Source: Helopsaltes ochotensis
Taxonomy: Eukaryota; Chordata; Aves; Passeriformes; Locustellidae
DNA length: 64,000 nt
Direction of reading: 5' to 3'
Assembly (NCBI GenBank): GCA_013400155.1
Contig: VXBM01000044.1
Coordinates: 535,191-599,190, forward strand
Part shown: positions 28,491-41,850 of the stretch, one piece after another
Position numbering within the stretch: position 1 is the stretch's first letter
Layout: each line of letters opens with the position of its first letter
The notes under the pieces: generated by a model
Told to the model about the DNA's origin: nothing
What the model saw: the letters and a program-made list of their open reading frames with translations, nothing else
Database searches by the model: none
Position numbers and translations under genes: made by a program

Positions 28491-28604
28491 ATCATAGAAT
28501 CACAGAATTATTTGGGTTGGAAGATTATATAAAGATCTATATTCTATCTATCTAAATATTATCTTGTTCCAACCCCCAGGGCCACCTTCCACCAGAATGA
28601 CAAT
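28491..28604 (-). mobile_element. CR1 LINE 3'-end fragment with an internal insertion
   Basis: ATCATAGAATCACAGAAT (two CR1 3' octamers, reverse complement) is followed by TTTGGGTTGGAAG, then an extra stretch containing ATTCTATCTATCTA, then TTGTTCCAACCCCCAGGGCC and CACCTTCCACCAGAATG. The consensus has the two halves adjacent, so about 20-25 bases were inserted or expanded in between. Confidence 0.82.
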
Positions 28605-29825
28605 TTTACTTGTTAATTACTAGCATATAAAACAACTACTGAGCCATGAGAACATGGGAAGAAACCTGAAAGGTGCATTGGAAGCAACAGAAACAAAACA
28701 AAACACTTGAGAATCTGTTCCTACATGGTTTTTACATTCTCAGTGATCAGTTCAGAAAAAGATGGAGCTTACTTTAAATCATCTGCTGCAGCTGACCACG
28801 GCATTCTTTCCAAAAAAATGCAATGCAGAAGTTTGCCCTTTTTTTTTCACTCCTACTTACTATCCTAGTCTAGTCTGCAAAATAAGCATTCAACCACAGG
28901 GTTAAAATTTGCTTCACGAATGTATTAGTGGTTAGTTCTTCCTTCCCCATTCAAGGCAGCAAGCTTTTGCATACACTTTGTGACTTAATTCTTGAATGGC
29001 ACTTTTCTCTACATAAGATTTGACTTATATATCTTCAGGGCAGGAAAAAAATTTTCTGTTTTCTTGAATCTTAATAAATCCTTGCTCTCCTGGATGTTCT
29101 TTCAAGGCAGTCTAATGAAATTCATAGGATATCTGTTCATTCATAACTAGAACAGTTTCTATCTTACAATTTTCTTTTTGCTTAAATAACAGTACAAAAA
29201 GCCCATTATATTTAGAGATTCTCCCAGGGATCTACTCAATCATCCATTTGTTGTGCTGTTTTTCTATTGAACCATATTAGCCTCATTCTTTACCATGTTT
29301 CTGAGAACCTGTTGTCCTTTCCTGTTTCTCCAAAACAGGACTCAGATTCTTCTTTAACAGTTCCCTGATATTTTTCAGTCAACATGAAGAACCATCTGTT
29401 CTCCTTGGCTTATAATTGCTATTCTTTCACTTTATATATAAATAGTGTAACAAGTAATACTATTTACTTACAAGCCTTGAGCTTCAGGACACTCTTCACA
29501 TTTTTCTTCACTCACATTTTTCCTTCAGTCTTTTTTATTACGTCACATTCATCATCTTTGTCAGATTTACAATAGATCATAAGGTAAACCTTGTAACTTA
29601 CTTGAATTAATTTTGTATTTGCACATTGTGGTTTAAATAATTTGTGATGCATTTTGTAATGTATAGTCAAATTGAAGGTTATTGTCTAGGATACTCAAAA
29701 GTCTATTTCTCAAGGAAAGTTATTTTTTCTTTTCATAAAATATAGAAGAAATATTTTTTCTGGGTAATAGCTAAATGCTTTCAGACATTTTCCTGCAACC
29801 CTTGCTCTCTCTTTACATCTCAAAA
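28605..29825. other. Intron-like stretch; nothing recognised
   Basis: AT-rich sequence between the CR1 fragment and the hairpin; no exon or repeat recognised. Confidence 0.5.
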
Positions 29826-30130
29826 GAGAAATAAGGATATGTGACTGAAATGATTTTAAGGGGGGGAAAAAAGAGGAATAATGAAGTACATTCTACGGCC
29901 AAAAATCATCATAACTATTTTAGGCCCCTCTTAAATACCTTTTATTTCTTACAGCTGAGACTGTCCTCCTTCCTGTTTCCTCAGAAATGTTGAACTACTT
30001 GTTAAAGGATATCATGGTGTCTTTAAGAAGGGGCTTAAAGTAGTTATGATGATTTTTGACAGTAAAATGTACCTCTTTATTCCCCTTTCTTTCACCATAA
30101 AATCATTCCAGTCACATATTCTTATTTCTC
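29826..30130. repeat. Long imperfect inverted repeat (hairpin), arms about 115 bp
   Basis: The left arm (29826-29938) pairs with the reverse complement of the right arm (30018-30130). Shared blocks include GAGAAATAAG, ATATGTGACTG, AATGATTTTA, GTACATT, CAAAAATCATCATAACTA and TCTTAAA. Agreement is roughly 80-85% with a few small gaps. The spacer is about 80 bases. Weaker CT-rich similarity continues a further 20-40 bases outward. This could be a foldback or MITE-like element or an inverted duplication; no transposase or target duplication was seen. Confidence 0.82.
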
Positions 30131-32685
30131 ATACAAGAGGGAGAGAGAGAATTTTATTTTCTTCTGTCCTAGCTAAATATGAAGTTACACTTGAACTGAG
30201 TATCAGCAGCTGTCTCAAATCTTTCCCCTGTGCTTGTTTCAACACGACTGTGCTTTGATGGCTCAGACAGAACAAAGGAATCCCATGCCAATCCATTCAA
30301 AAATATGCTGTGTCTTAGCATCAAGTACGGGCTTTAAAACAGCAACGGTCAAACCTCAAATTATTCTCAAGCTACACTGTACAACCAGAACCAGTGTCAT
30401 CACTTCTAGATGCAATCAAGTTCCCTTGCAGACCTGTTTATTAATGTATATATCATTTCACAAGGCTAAGCAGACAAATTACATAAATCCATATAGCATA
30501 AGGGAAGCAAAGATTTATGAAAGAGGAAGTATATACATGAAAAATTAAAACCAAAAAAGATTGAAAAAGCAACTGTAGCCTCCAAGTGAAAGGATATGCT
30601 AATTCAGGTTATCCTTAAAATGAAACAGTGCCAGCATCTTGAGAACAGATGCACAATTCACCTTACAGAAATGGCCACATCTACTCAATTAACTGAATGT
30701 CTCAAATGGTGACCTCATTAACCATGACATCCTCTGCGGACTTGATGGAATGTGGAAGACATCTTGACAAATTAATTTTCTAAAACGATAAGATTGGGTT
30801 AAAATAAGAAGCATTAAAACTACTTAAAGTTCTAATTTAGCAGAGCTTGTGAAACAATGGCAAAATATCTCACTAATGAAATGTTATTCAAATACCAGGG
30901 CAGTAATTAAATAATAACATCATTAGTCAGCAATAACCACGAGCAGGTCAGAAAACTGGCACCTTTTCTCCAGATTTTCACTACTCTGCCTTATTAAAAA
31001 ACTGCTTGGAAATATTTTGTTTTCAGTTTTAATTTTTCCCCTCAAATCCCATAGTCTTAAATGATTGCTGAGTCCCATATTCAATTTTACATTACAATAA
31101 TTGTCTTGATACAATGTGATAGGGTTGGCTAGAATTGTAAAGAAAGTATTTTTGCTGATAAAAGTTTTTGTATTAATACTTGGGATTTCACAACAGCTAG
31201 GAGACTGGCAGTTCTCAACACAGCAGAATCAGAGTTTTCTGGTTACTGAACTAAGCTACAGGCGCCAGTTTCTTGACACAGGCAGAAATAACTCTCTTGT
31301 GTTTTATCACATTCAGAAGACAACCTGACACCTTCCCTGAGATGCTGTTAAATGTAATAGGGTTTCTTCATTCCTAGGAGTCTGTAGAAACACCCAGTCT
31401 ATAAAGCCGTCAGTGTGCTTTGTTTTCCAAAACAAGGGTAGGCAGCATTCATGCTCTACAGCTTTCCAACAGAAGTATAAGGCAAAAAGAAATTCCTGAT
31501 TCCAGTGGCACTTGGAGCAAGACTCTGTATACTCTTTTTGTTATGTTCTTCCTTCACACCTTCCATGTCCATTTGCATCCACAGTTTGAATGAAAGGACA
31601 GCTACTGCCAAAGCACTTTTATCAACACTTCTGCTTTGAAAGCTGCTAAAAGTTCTAATGTATTCTCACTATCTAGCTTTTCATCAACAAAGGAAGCTTC
31701 TTTACCCAAAATTCAGAAGAGTAACAGGCCTCGATTAAAAACTAGCAAAAATCCCAGGCCTGTTAACTTTCAAAGTTATCACAAAAAAATCTGTTGTTTA
31801 TGTCAGGCTTTTCAGAAATGTAGGAATGGCCTGTTAATTAAGAAACATAATTTAAAAGAAAAAGAGAAAAAAAAAAGCAGGGGAACCAAACTGAGAAACT
31901 TGACATGACCACATGGAAGCATCTTCTACAGAACTTCCAATTACCCACTGCAGGTTGCCTAAAAGGCAGAATGGAGGAGGCTATTGTAAGACTACTTGGC
32001 TCAGAATGATTTCTAAATAGCACTTTTTATCAAAAACGAAAGTAATGAAGCAAACAAAAGCAATTCTCATAAATGAAATAATGAAATGTAATTTCTTGGA
32101 GCCAGAAAAGAGAGCTACAGATAGCTCCCAAACTTCTCTTTTTTTTTCCTAGAAACACCCAAGGGGAACAAAGAAGCATACTACCAACAGGTGACTCCAA
32201 AACTAGGAGGCTTTCAACTTAGCTCAGCATGAGAGGGCTATATGACTTTTCCAAAGAGAAGTATATAGTATAAAAACTAAACAGCATAAATAAATAACCA
32301 GTTTGTCTACCTGTGCCTCTTCTAAGTCCACAGAGTCAACTTCATAAATTTATGCAGTTAATTGAATTCTGACAACAAATCAGACTGAGATTTTAGATAA
32401 AACAAAGACCAAAAGACCCCAAATAAACTTGTGTTGAGAAAAAAGTGTACCTTTAGTTTACAATCAGTCTGTCAAAATGAAAGTGCTTTTTGTCCTGAAT
32501 ATGAAAATACAGAAAATGAGTCCTGAGGCAAAAATACATGCTTATCATTAAGTCAAAAAGCCTGTAGCCAAAACTCAACATCAATAGAGAAAAAATTCAA
32601 GTTATCAATTTTATCAATCCTCTACAATAAAACACTACAATTTGAGGTAAATAATACTTCATATACACAATCTTTCATCACTTAC
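30131..32685. other. Intron-like stretch; nothing recognised
   Basis: The 90-residue plus-strand open frame at 31636-31908 is lysine- and serine-rich in an A-rich context and matches nothing I recognise. No repeat terminus or structured RNA seen. Confidence 0.45.
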
Positions 32686-32745
32686 AGAGTCACAGAAATG
32701 TTGGAAAAAACCTCCAAGATCATAAAGTCCAACCTTTATGGCCAA
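32686..32745 (-). mobile_element. Short CR1 LINE 3'-end fragment
   Basis: AGAGTCACAGAAATGTTGG, then AAAAACCTCCAAGATCAT and AAAGTCCAACCTTTATGGCC, corresponds to the reverse complement of a CR1 3' end of the 'agacctccaagatcatcaagtcc' type. Only about 60 bases survive. Confidence 0.65.
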
Positions 32746-33621
32746 ATTTCTTCTTTCCTTCCTTTTAGAAGGATTATTTTGCAAGATTATTACAAAAAGT
32801 TCACTGCGTGATTGTCATTCCACACTGGACTATTAATCAGTATTGCTTGTGATAACAACCTGAAAGGAAACGTGGTATTTAAGTGGTCAGAGTTGTACAA
32901 GCCTAAAGGAGCAAGAGGAAAGCAGTGAAGGGTCAGGAAATTAAACTCATGATTTGCAGGAAGGAATATGTGAATTTAATGTATGACTAATTACAAACTG
33001 GAAAGACAAAGCCGCTGCTGTATTACAAAGCAAAGTAAACCTTTCACTCCATCGAGTAACTGCCTGTATTGCAGAGGCAGGAGAATGGGAAGGGAAGCAA
33101 TGTGGAGAGCTTGCAGGTAAAAGAGCTCTTGAATGAAGATGGCAAAGGGCTGCGAACTTCACCCAGAAGCAAAGGCCAGAACAGTGAAGGACGGAATCCT
33201 TCATCTCTATCTAAACACAAAAACAAATAAACAAACTAGATGGAAACTGAGCAGTCTCTTTAAGAAAAGATACTTCAGGGGTGAAAGCAGATTAATATCT
33301 TTCTAGAGTATCTCAGCAGAGTCCTTCAAGTCATTCTGCAAACATGCTGTTTGGATATCCTTTGAATCTTTTCTTTGAGAATTATTTGTGGGATATACTT
33401 TTAAATTTTTCTCAAAAAGTTGTTCAGCAAATTATTTTTAGGATTCTTAGTTAAGTTCTACTTCTTAACTGAGCAGAAACCAGGGGCTATAGGTCATCTT
33501 TTGAGGGTATATCTATATATAGATGTATGGCTATATAGGACCTGTGGAAATGTAATGTATACTACCAAACCATTGGAATAGGGTACAGGGAAATCTGCAC
33601 CAAATTTTTCTCCTTCCATTG

Positions 33622-34271
33622 NNNNNNNNNNNNNNNNNNNNNNNNNNNNNNNNNNNNNNNNNNNNNNNNNNNNNNNNNNNNNNNNNNNNNNNNNNNNNNN
33701 NNNNNNNNNNNNNNNNNNNNNNNNNNNNNNNNNNNNNNNNNNNNNNNNNNNNNNNNNNNNNNNNNNNNNNNNNNNNNNNNNNNNNNNNNNNNNNNNNNNN
33801 NNNNNNNNNNNNNNNNNNNNNNNNNNNNNNNNNNNNNNNNNNNNNNNNNNNNNNNNNNNNNNNNNNNNNNNNNNNNNNNNNNNNNNNNNNNNNNNNNNNN
33901 NNNNNNNNNNNNNNNNNNNNNNNNNNNNNNNNNNNNNNNNNNNNNNNNNNNNNNNNNNNNNNNNNNNNNNNNNNNNNNNNNNNNNNNNNNNNNNNNNNNN
34001 NNNNNNNNNNNNNNNNNNNNNNNNNNNNNNNNNNNNNNNNNNNNNNNNNNNNNNNNNNNNNNNNNNNNNNNNNNNNNNNNNNNNNNNNNNNNNNNNNNNN
34101 NNNNNNNNNNNNNNNNNNNNNNNNNNNNNNNNNNNNNNNNNNNNNNNNNNNNNNNNNNNNNNNNNNNNNNNNNNNNNNNNNNNNNNNNNNNNNNNNNNNN
34201 NNNNNNNNNNNNNNNNNNNNNNNNNNNNNNNNNNNNNNNNNNNNNNNNNNNNNNNNNNNNNNNNNNNNNNN
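33622..34271. other. Assembly gap (650 N)
   Basis: An unbroken run of N. Open frames crossing it are artefacts. The sequence on both sides is ordinary AT-rich DNA, with a short TA-rich patch (TATCTATATATAGATGTATG) about 100 bases to the left. Confidence 0.99.
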
Positions 34272-34626
34272 GCAAGCAGAAATCAGAGCCAAAATCACAT
34301 GTTTTTAAGAAGACCAAGAAATAAACAAAAAGGGAAATATAAAAGGGCCTTCGTGGGAAAGAATATTTCCTGGAATATTTTTCCCACTAAAGTCCAGTAC
34401 TGCATTTCTATAGGATTGGAAACATCAGAACACAGATCCTAATTTCAGAGCCATGCACTTCAACTTTTCCACTCTATCTACAGTGACAAAGGACCTTTGC
34501 CTTCTGGAATCCCAGTCTGCACTACAACGGTTCAGCAGCATGAAGGACAGCTGTGACCAACTGGAAACCAAAGGGGCACTCACAGGCATCAGCATGAGAA
34601 GCAGATGCCCTCTTGTCACCAGCGCT

Positions 34627-34712
34627 GTAAAATAAAAACAAGCAAACAACAAAAATACAAATAAACATAAAAAAACAAAACCAAAAATCCACAAACACCA
34701 AAACCAACCCAT
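34627..34712. repeat. A/C-rich tract
   Basis: AAACAAGCAAACAAC, AAAAAAACAAAACC and CACCAAAACCAACCC within about 85 bases, almost free of G. Confidence 0.88.
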
Positions 34713-36184
34713 AGACCCATAGCTGACCGCAATTTCCACAGCTGACTTACTAAACTCTTAAAGGATGGGCACAATTCTTCACATTTACTATTTCCTTGCA
34801 ATTAATTTTTCAAATTACATACATAATGAAATTGTTTAAAATACAACTCTAAAAGAAAAATACTAAGCAGAGTAAAAATTATCTGTTAAAATCAATGCCC
34901 TAAATGCAATGGGTTCTTTAAAAAAACCCTACCACTTTTAGAACACACTTTTTTTTTTTTTTTCCCCAAATTGTACAGAGTGAAACAAATTAAATTTTAT
35001 AAACTTCCATCTGGGATTCAGGATGTTTGATTGCATTTTTACGACCAACTGAAATGAAAATGAGTAGCTTAGTTTGGCAGTTGGTACAGTTCTATGCCTG
35101 GAAATTTATCATAGTTTGCCATGTAATTTAAGCACTCAATTTCCAACAGCTACTGCTCTCAGTCTGGGGAGGCAGCAAGGAAAAAAATCTACAACAAATT
35201 ACACATGATGAATTTTTAGTAGCCCCAGTAGGGGGTTTTTTGTGTCACTAGGAGACAGGATACTGTGCAACAGACTGCCTGAGTGAAGAGGTTAACAAAT
35301 TGGGTTGTAAAATGAAGCTGTGTGGAAGGTGACCTTCTGAGAAAGGTATTCCAGCCTCTGGCTGGGATGAGGAAAGGGTATGACTGCTGTAGAATTATAT
35401 TAAAGCAGCTTATCACTCACTTCTGAAAGCAAGTTGTCCTGGCAACTTTGCTTTGTATTGAGTCATGTGATACTGCACTTCTGTATTTGTATGCCTTTGA
35501 CGTATTTTCTTGATTGGACTTTTCAGGAATCCTGTGCTAGAATGCTAAGTCTTTAATCCTACATCATAAGACAGATACCAAGCTACTTAATTGTACCAGA
35601 ATGACTTCTGCCCCAGGACTGGAAAGGATCAAAGCACAGGCAGCAGTTTTATCCATGTTTTCCTGGACTTCAGCAGAATGTAGGCACCAGGGTCCCATCG
35701 TACTTACCCAGGAGCTGAACCAGCTTGTCCTTGTCAGGGAATTGGTGGTGAAACAAAAGTCTCAGATCAGCTTCGCATCCTATCTAGTCAACCATGTGTT
35801 GTTTTAGAATGACAAATCTTAATGATTGCCAGCAGCATCCATGGAAGAAGCTCTACAAAGGCATTACTGAGTCTCACAAAGCACTGGAGCAAGAGTCATT
35901 CCTCTTGTTCTGTTTAGAAGAAATTCACAGTGGCTTATATAGATATACTTTGCACAGGTAATGTGTTTTAATACCTTGTTATTCCAGTAGAAAGCAAAGA
36001 GAAAAGGTCAAAAAACGCCAAGATTTTTGAATTCATTTAAACAAATGAATACTATGCAGTGGACTAGTTGTAAGAACACTGATCTTTTGAGGCCGGTCTC
36101 GTGGCATCAGCTCCCTTCAGAATGTGTATGACCACTTGATTTGGATTCTCTATTTCTACGAGTCTGCTAGTCTTTAATGATACG

Positions 36185-36213
36185 TTAAAAAAAAAAAAAA
36201 AAGAAAAAAAAAA
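36185..36213. repeat. Poly-A tract
   Basis: Two A runs separated by a single G. Confidence 0.95.
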
Positions 36214-37829
36214 GGACAAAGGGAGGAAATGGAGTAGTTACAGACAGTGACATCACATCAGAAGAAAGTTATAGTGAAGGAGTCCCTAGAAGGTAAATGC
36301 TGAAGCTCCAAATGTTCAGCATATTCATTAAGTGTCCAGAAAAACAGGAGTAACAATGAAGCTAGAAAAATCCACTTATGATATTCAGTAGAGGGTTAGT
36401 GGAAGAACTGCAGAAGGACCACATGGAACTGAGTGACCAGGGATGAAGTGATCAAAGACAGCAGGCAGATGAAACAAAGCAGCTGACTTAATAATATAAG
36501 GCAGGTAGAAAAACCAACTTTATTTTATACCACAGGGTGATGAATTAAGACAAACTACAAGTACTGAAAATGGAAACATACTCTCCTAATTTATAGGTCT
36601 AAAAAACATTAGCTAAGCAGCAGGTCTGTAAAAAAGCAAACAAAATGTTTTGAATTTTTACAGAAGTATAAAAAGTATTGAAGAGGAACCCTACAGAACT
36701 ATTAAAGTAGACAGATTGTACATTTTTGAGTACTACAAGACCTGAATTTCCTGAACTACAAAGGACTTAACAAAAAGTAGCAAAAGCAAAGCACCTAACT
36801 CTATATATATAGGTGCTACTGTGAACTTCAAGAAAAAGAATTTGAAATTTTAATATATAGTATCAGTTTTGCAAGTACAAACCTATCCTGTAAAGAGACA
36901 AAATAAGTGATGTTTAAATGGATAGAGATAATTCAGAAAAACCTAAGCTGAGCGCTACTCATCTCCTAACTAGTAACCTTCAGCAATGCTTCCTGTGCCA
37001 TATTCAATCTGCAGGGAGCTGTAAGTGCAGTGAGTCTTCCACACTGCTTCAGCCTGTAAGTGGGCACAAATATGAAGCAGGATATTTCCATCAGCTATCA
37101 CTTTCCCAGTGCCCTCTAGACACAGTTATATGTGTTTGAAGGCTTCTTCCTTCAAATTCTGCTCCTCCATGGCCCAGCTTGCTAAAGCTCCAGCATTGCA
37201 CATTCCCCTTCACAGATCCCAGATTCACAGACACACCACAGTGTTTATTCATTTTTTCAATTCACTGTGGTGCAACCATTTCTGCCTCTCATCCTTTGCC
37301 CCGTAAGATTTTAAAGCCAATGCACCTCCAGGTAAGGTATGGATGTAATTACAGTACTCAGTCTATTTAAGTGTGAAATGCTTCATCCCCAAGTGTACAC
37401 TTTGGTGGTACTTCTTAAGTAGTTGTGGTGCAATACAGATCTGGTATCTGATGCAGATTAATTCAATCTGCAAAAAAAAGTAGTAGTACAAAATATAAAC
37501 TAAAACGTTGTATTGTTTGGAAAGAACAGCGTTGTAAACATTGTTGTTCATACAGCCATACATACAATGCCACAGTATACGTTTATCTTACAGGTAAGCC
37601 CTAGTAGAAAGAAAATCTCAAACCTAAATTTTCTGTCTTTGATCAGTAGCAATACAGCTAAAAGTAAACATAAAAGCACTGAAAAGTGTAAAAACTCTAT
37701 TTTCTATCATTACATGGCTTTCTTTACTGATGAACTCTACCTGGTAAGATAGGAGATAAGAGTACTACTACTAATTTTGTAAAAGGGGGGACACACATAG
37801 CAAACTACCTATTTACACTGTCAAGATGG

Positions 37830-38272
37830 ATCACAGAATGGATCAGGTTGGGAGGGACCACAGTGGGCCATCTGCTCTAACCTCCCTGTACAAGCAGGGC
37901 CATCCCAGAGCACATGGCACAGGACTGTCTCCAGACAGTTCTTGAATATCCCCACTGAGGGAGACTCCACAACCTATGGGCAACCTGTTCCATATGCGAT
38001 CACATACACAGTAAAAGTCCTTCCTCATGCTCAGGTGGAACTTCCTGGCCATCATTTTCTACCCATTGCCTCTTGTCCTGTTGCTTGGCACCACTGAGCA
38101 GAGCCTGGCACCATCCTCCTGCCACCCTCCCTTACAGACATTGATGAGCTCCCCTCTCAGTTTTCTCTTCTTGAGGCTGAACAGGCACAGCTCCCTCAGC
38201 CTGTCCTCATAACAGAGATGCTCCTGTCTCTTCATCATCTTTGTCACCCTCAGCTGGACCAACTCCAGGATA
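37830..38272 (-). mobile_element. CR1 LINE 3' fragment, about 440 bp, best preserved copy
   Basis: It starts ATCACAGAATGGATCAGG, then TTGGGAGGGACCACAG. Diagnostic CR1 blocks follow in order: CCTGTACAAGCAGGGCCAT, GGGCAACCTGTTCC, GTCCTTCCTCATGCTCAGG, CATTGCCTCTTGTCCTGTTG, GATGAGCTCCCCTCTCAG, AGGCTGAACAGGCACAGCTC and CAGCTGGACCAACTCCAG. It is 5'-truncated. The three small open frames here (37843-38262) come from this repeat. Confidence 0.93.
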
Positions 38273-40998
38273 TTTACAAGAATTCTATTAGTTTTTGAAG
38301 GGTAGTTTCCTTCTTGATGAAAAAGGACATCTTTTTACTATATGGTACAACTTGATTGATGAAAACATCTCAGCAGACTAGTCATGAAAGAACTGGCCTT
38401 AGTTCTATACTGTCTCAACAGGATGACATTTCCATTACTGTCACAGTATGATACTATACAGACAACAGGTAGGTAATTTAATAGATCAGCCCAGAACTTC
38501 CTGTAAGCAATACATACAATCCAATTAGCTTCTCACAATAGACTACAGTAGTTATTTGAGGAGCTTCAAGCACTTCATCTGCTAAGTCTTCACAGGGCAG
38601 GAATGCCCTGCTGTTTCTATTCCCAATCTGTCACTCAGCATTAAAGTTTCAGAGCATTGTGAATGTGAACTTGGGGATGTTGCAGCACTTAAATTCACCT
38701 GTGTGTGGAAAGAGGGAAAGTGCCTGAAGAGCAACACAACCTCCAAAACCAGCAGTCAGGGTAACAGATAGATCAAAATGAAAGTGAGTAGTGACTGTCA
38801 GCCACCACCACCTCTGTCTTCCCCAACTGGCGTTTCAGTTACTGCTGTAACTCACTGGATTCAAAAGTCAGTCCAATTTTGAAGGAATAAATATTTCTAC
38901 ATTGTAAAAATTTTGCCTTCAATGCTAGAGGTTCAGAGTGCTGAGGGTGAAGACATGACACCATGCTGTCCACTAAATATGTCTCTCAGACCAAACTTCA
39001 TTGGTACAGATTTGCCTGCAGCTTTACACCAAGGATGAATCTGATATACAATAACATAGAGGTATCAGAGGCTGTGCATAACTGCACATTTTTATATACT
39101 AGTGTCACTTGTGCTCTTCTTTCTCCACCATCCTTCCTCCTCACTCTTAATTTTCCTTAAAGTCTTATTTTATATTTTCGGTTCTCTTGACATTAAGTTG
39201 CATCTATTTTTCTTCATTTGGTTACAAATTTAGAAGTTAGTAGCTGACAGAATAAATTGAAAATTTTCTTGTCCTCACTAAAAAGCCCTGATGCCTTTTC
39301 AGGAATCCTGAGCAGCTGTCCATATAGGCTACTCAGGGAAGTTAATTATTAATTATCAGTAAGGTGGAATAGTTAAGATTAATTCAGTCACTATTGAGAC
39401 CCACTCATTCAGAATTAAAATAGAATTTGGTTTCATTTCCTTGAGAAATGAATTTTGCTGAATTAAAATGAGGTCACTTCAGTTCTGATTCCTCTGCATT
39501 GTAGCAGTTTTATTTAACTTCAATTAAATTTGCACATGAAGACAATTCCTTAGCTTTCTGTTATGTTTTACCTCCTTTTTTGAAGAGGTAATGGAAGAAG
39601 CTTACAAAACTTGTGTTAGACTGCAGTACAGCAATTCAAAAGCAGCTCATCATTGGTGTTTAATATTTGTTTGTCTGGGAACAAACATATGATAATTTGG
39701 GGAAATTGACTAAATATATATAATCATTAGCCTCACATTTACAGTAATGAAGCAATTTCGAGTGCATTTTCTACAGACAGCACTGCAGATTTTACTGCTG
39801 TGGATTCCATAGGCATCACTGACAGTGAATTAGATGGTAAGAGTACCTGAGAGATTGTACCTGAGAGATGCTGATATGAGCACATTTAAAACTTCTAAGT
39901 GAAAATTAACCTTGTATAGAAAAGGGATTTATTTAAAATTGAGGGTACTTATACATTTTAAATATATATTTTATGAAGGTAAAAATCATAGTTTTTACAT
40001 AATCCAAGATAATCTAAATAATCAACAACAATTGATTAGCCTGGATGTATGTACCCATACTATGTGTACACTAATTGATTAGAAATGAACCCAAATTTGG
40101 ATGCATCTGTGTATGTCAGCCTCACATTTGACCAGCAACTCTCCATTTTTAAGTGTTGCAGAAACCAGAGGGCCCAACTCACACCATGAGTCCTTGTCCC
40201 AAGGAAATCACCTGAGGGGAAAACCTGGGATTTTCAAAGAAATTCTTCATCTAATGTAATTAAATCTAACAATTAGAATAAAGAATCTATGGACAACTTT
40301 TGAGAAGTAAATGACATAAAAGCCTAATTCCTATTTTCAGAGTTGACTAAGGAATCTATTTTTTGCTGATCTTTACAAGTATTACTATAAATCAAATGTA
40401 CATGATAAACTGTCACTTTTTTCCCTGAAATTAAATGAAGTTTACAATAGCTGTCACAGAAAGGTCTGCACTGCACAAATTCTAAATGTTGATTGATTTT
40501 ATTGACACGCCTCATAAAGGGTATTTAAAAAATTACAAATCTGCTGAGAAAAACCAGGCTAACAGGCACAGAATCTAGTACCTCATTTCAGATTTATTCC
40601 ATTTCTTAAACTAATGAGGTATTGGTGGCAAGGAAAATGGACTTTTTTTCTCTCCATCCCAAACAGTTTTATTTTATATTTAAAATTAATCATACTGCCT
40701 AGATGGGCACTCCATATAAAGTTTAAAAGGGTAAATCAAATTGTTACCAGTTTTAAAAGCTAAAGAGTCTATTTCACACACACACAGAGAATAATACTGT
40801 GTATGCTTATTTTAAGTTTATGCATTCTGAAGAAACAGTAATGACAACGTTACTTTATAAAATTATGGCACCTATATTATTTGGAATAGAACTTCAAATG
40901 CAGAATTAATGACAAGTTAGAGTTCAATACTGTAGAAATCTAATAATAATCAATATATGTTGTATGTTCAAAATGTTAAATAGTAGCAGAAACCCTCT
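38273..40998. other. Intron-like stretch; nothing recognised
   Basis: AT-rich. A small duplication, TACCTGAGAGAT twice at about 39843-39869, is the only structure noted. Confidence 0.5.
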
Positions 40999-41850
40999 GG
41001 AAAATAGCAGTGATATGTTGGCTTGGAAATATGTGGGCACTTAAGCAGGACTCCTTAGACTACCTGCAATAGCTTTAAAAAAGAAGTTTACAATATAAAA
41101 TATTTTTTAATTTTTTTAGGCATTTCAGAGAAGTGCGTCCCCTAGGTCCAAGTGTACGCATACTTGAAACATGCTACAGAGTTCAGTTAAAAACACAAAG
41201 ACACAAATTTGCACTTATAAAACAGAATATAATATATCTTAGTTAATGTTTAAAAAAAGTTAATTGATCCAATTTTGATAGCTTTTTGCAGTGAAAAGTT
41301 CAGGTGTTTAATTTCAGACGGTTTTTCATTTGTTTGATTTTAAATTACTTCAAAAGTCAGTACTTCAGTTTTGGAAATGAAAGAAGTATTGGAGTGAATT
41401 GCGTTTTCTTCCATGACAGGCTGTCACCATTAAGAGACAGGAGGCAAGTGAAGAGTTCGTGAGTCAATATCCAAACCAATTCAGAGACACATAAAAATCT
41501 ATAGTGGTATTTCAATGAACTGGGTTATACATAGAAAATATAAATGTTACAAATTAATTCGGTGTGAAAACACAGTACAACAAGTAAAGTTCACCACACC
41601 ATACCAGGAAAGAGAACAGTGGTGACAAGCGTGGTCACTGTGTTAATGCCCATAAAAAGGTGACTGCCAGTGTTATGGGACATAAGATTGGCTTTCACCA
41701 GCCACACAGCAGCATTAAGTTTTATCACTTCTATTGTTCCTGTTTGGCTGTATCAGAGCCAGTCACACTAACCAGTTGAAGACTGAAGTGCTGTTAGCAG
41801 GTAGTCAAGTGCCCACATATTTCCAAGCCAACATATCACTGCTATTTTCC
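40999..41850. repeat. Inverted repeat with perfect 44-bp arms
   Basis: 40999-41042 is the exact reverse complement of 41807-41850 (44 of 44). The arm starts GGAAAATAGCAGTGATATG and ends ATATGTGGGCACTT. Inward, GACTACCTGC follows directly on the right arm (41797-41806, reverse complement). On the left it appears 15 bases later (41058-41067), so the repeat continues past an indel. About 760 bases separate the arms, with no open frame of note between them. No target-site duplication is visible outside the arms. Confidence 0.93.

Larger units (their letters stand above)
34272..37829. other. Intron-like stretch with A-rich tracts; no gene
   Basis: Contains an A/C-rich tract at 34627-34712, a T run at 34950-34964 and a poly-A tract at 36185-36213. 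No exon, CR1 terminus or RNA gene recognised. Confidence 0.45.

Noticed and set aside
33531..34317. Open frames of 229-255 residues on both strands
   Set aside because: They are runs through the N gap; there is no real sequence behind them.
38027..38262. Overlapping small open frames
   Set aside because: They are inside the CR1 copy at 37830-38272.
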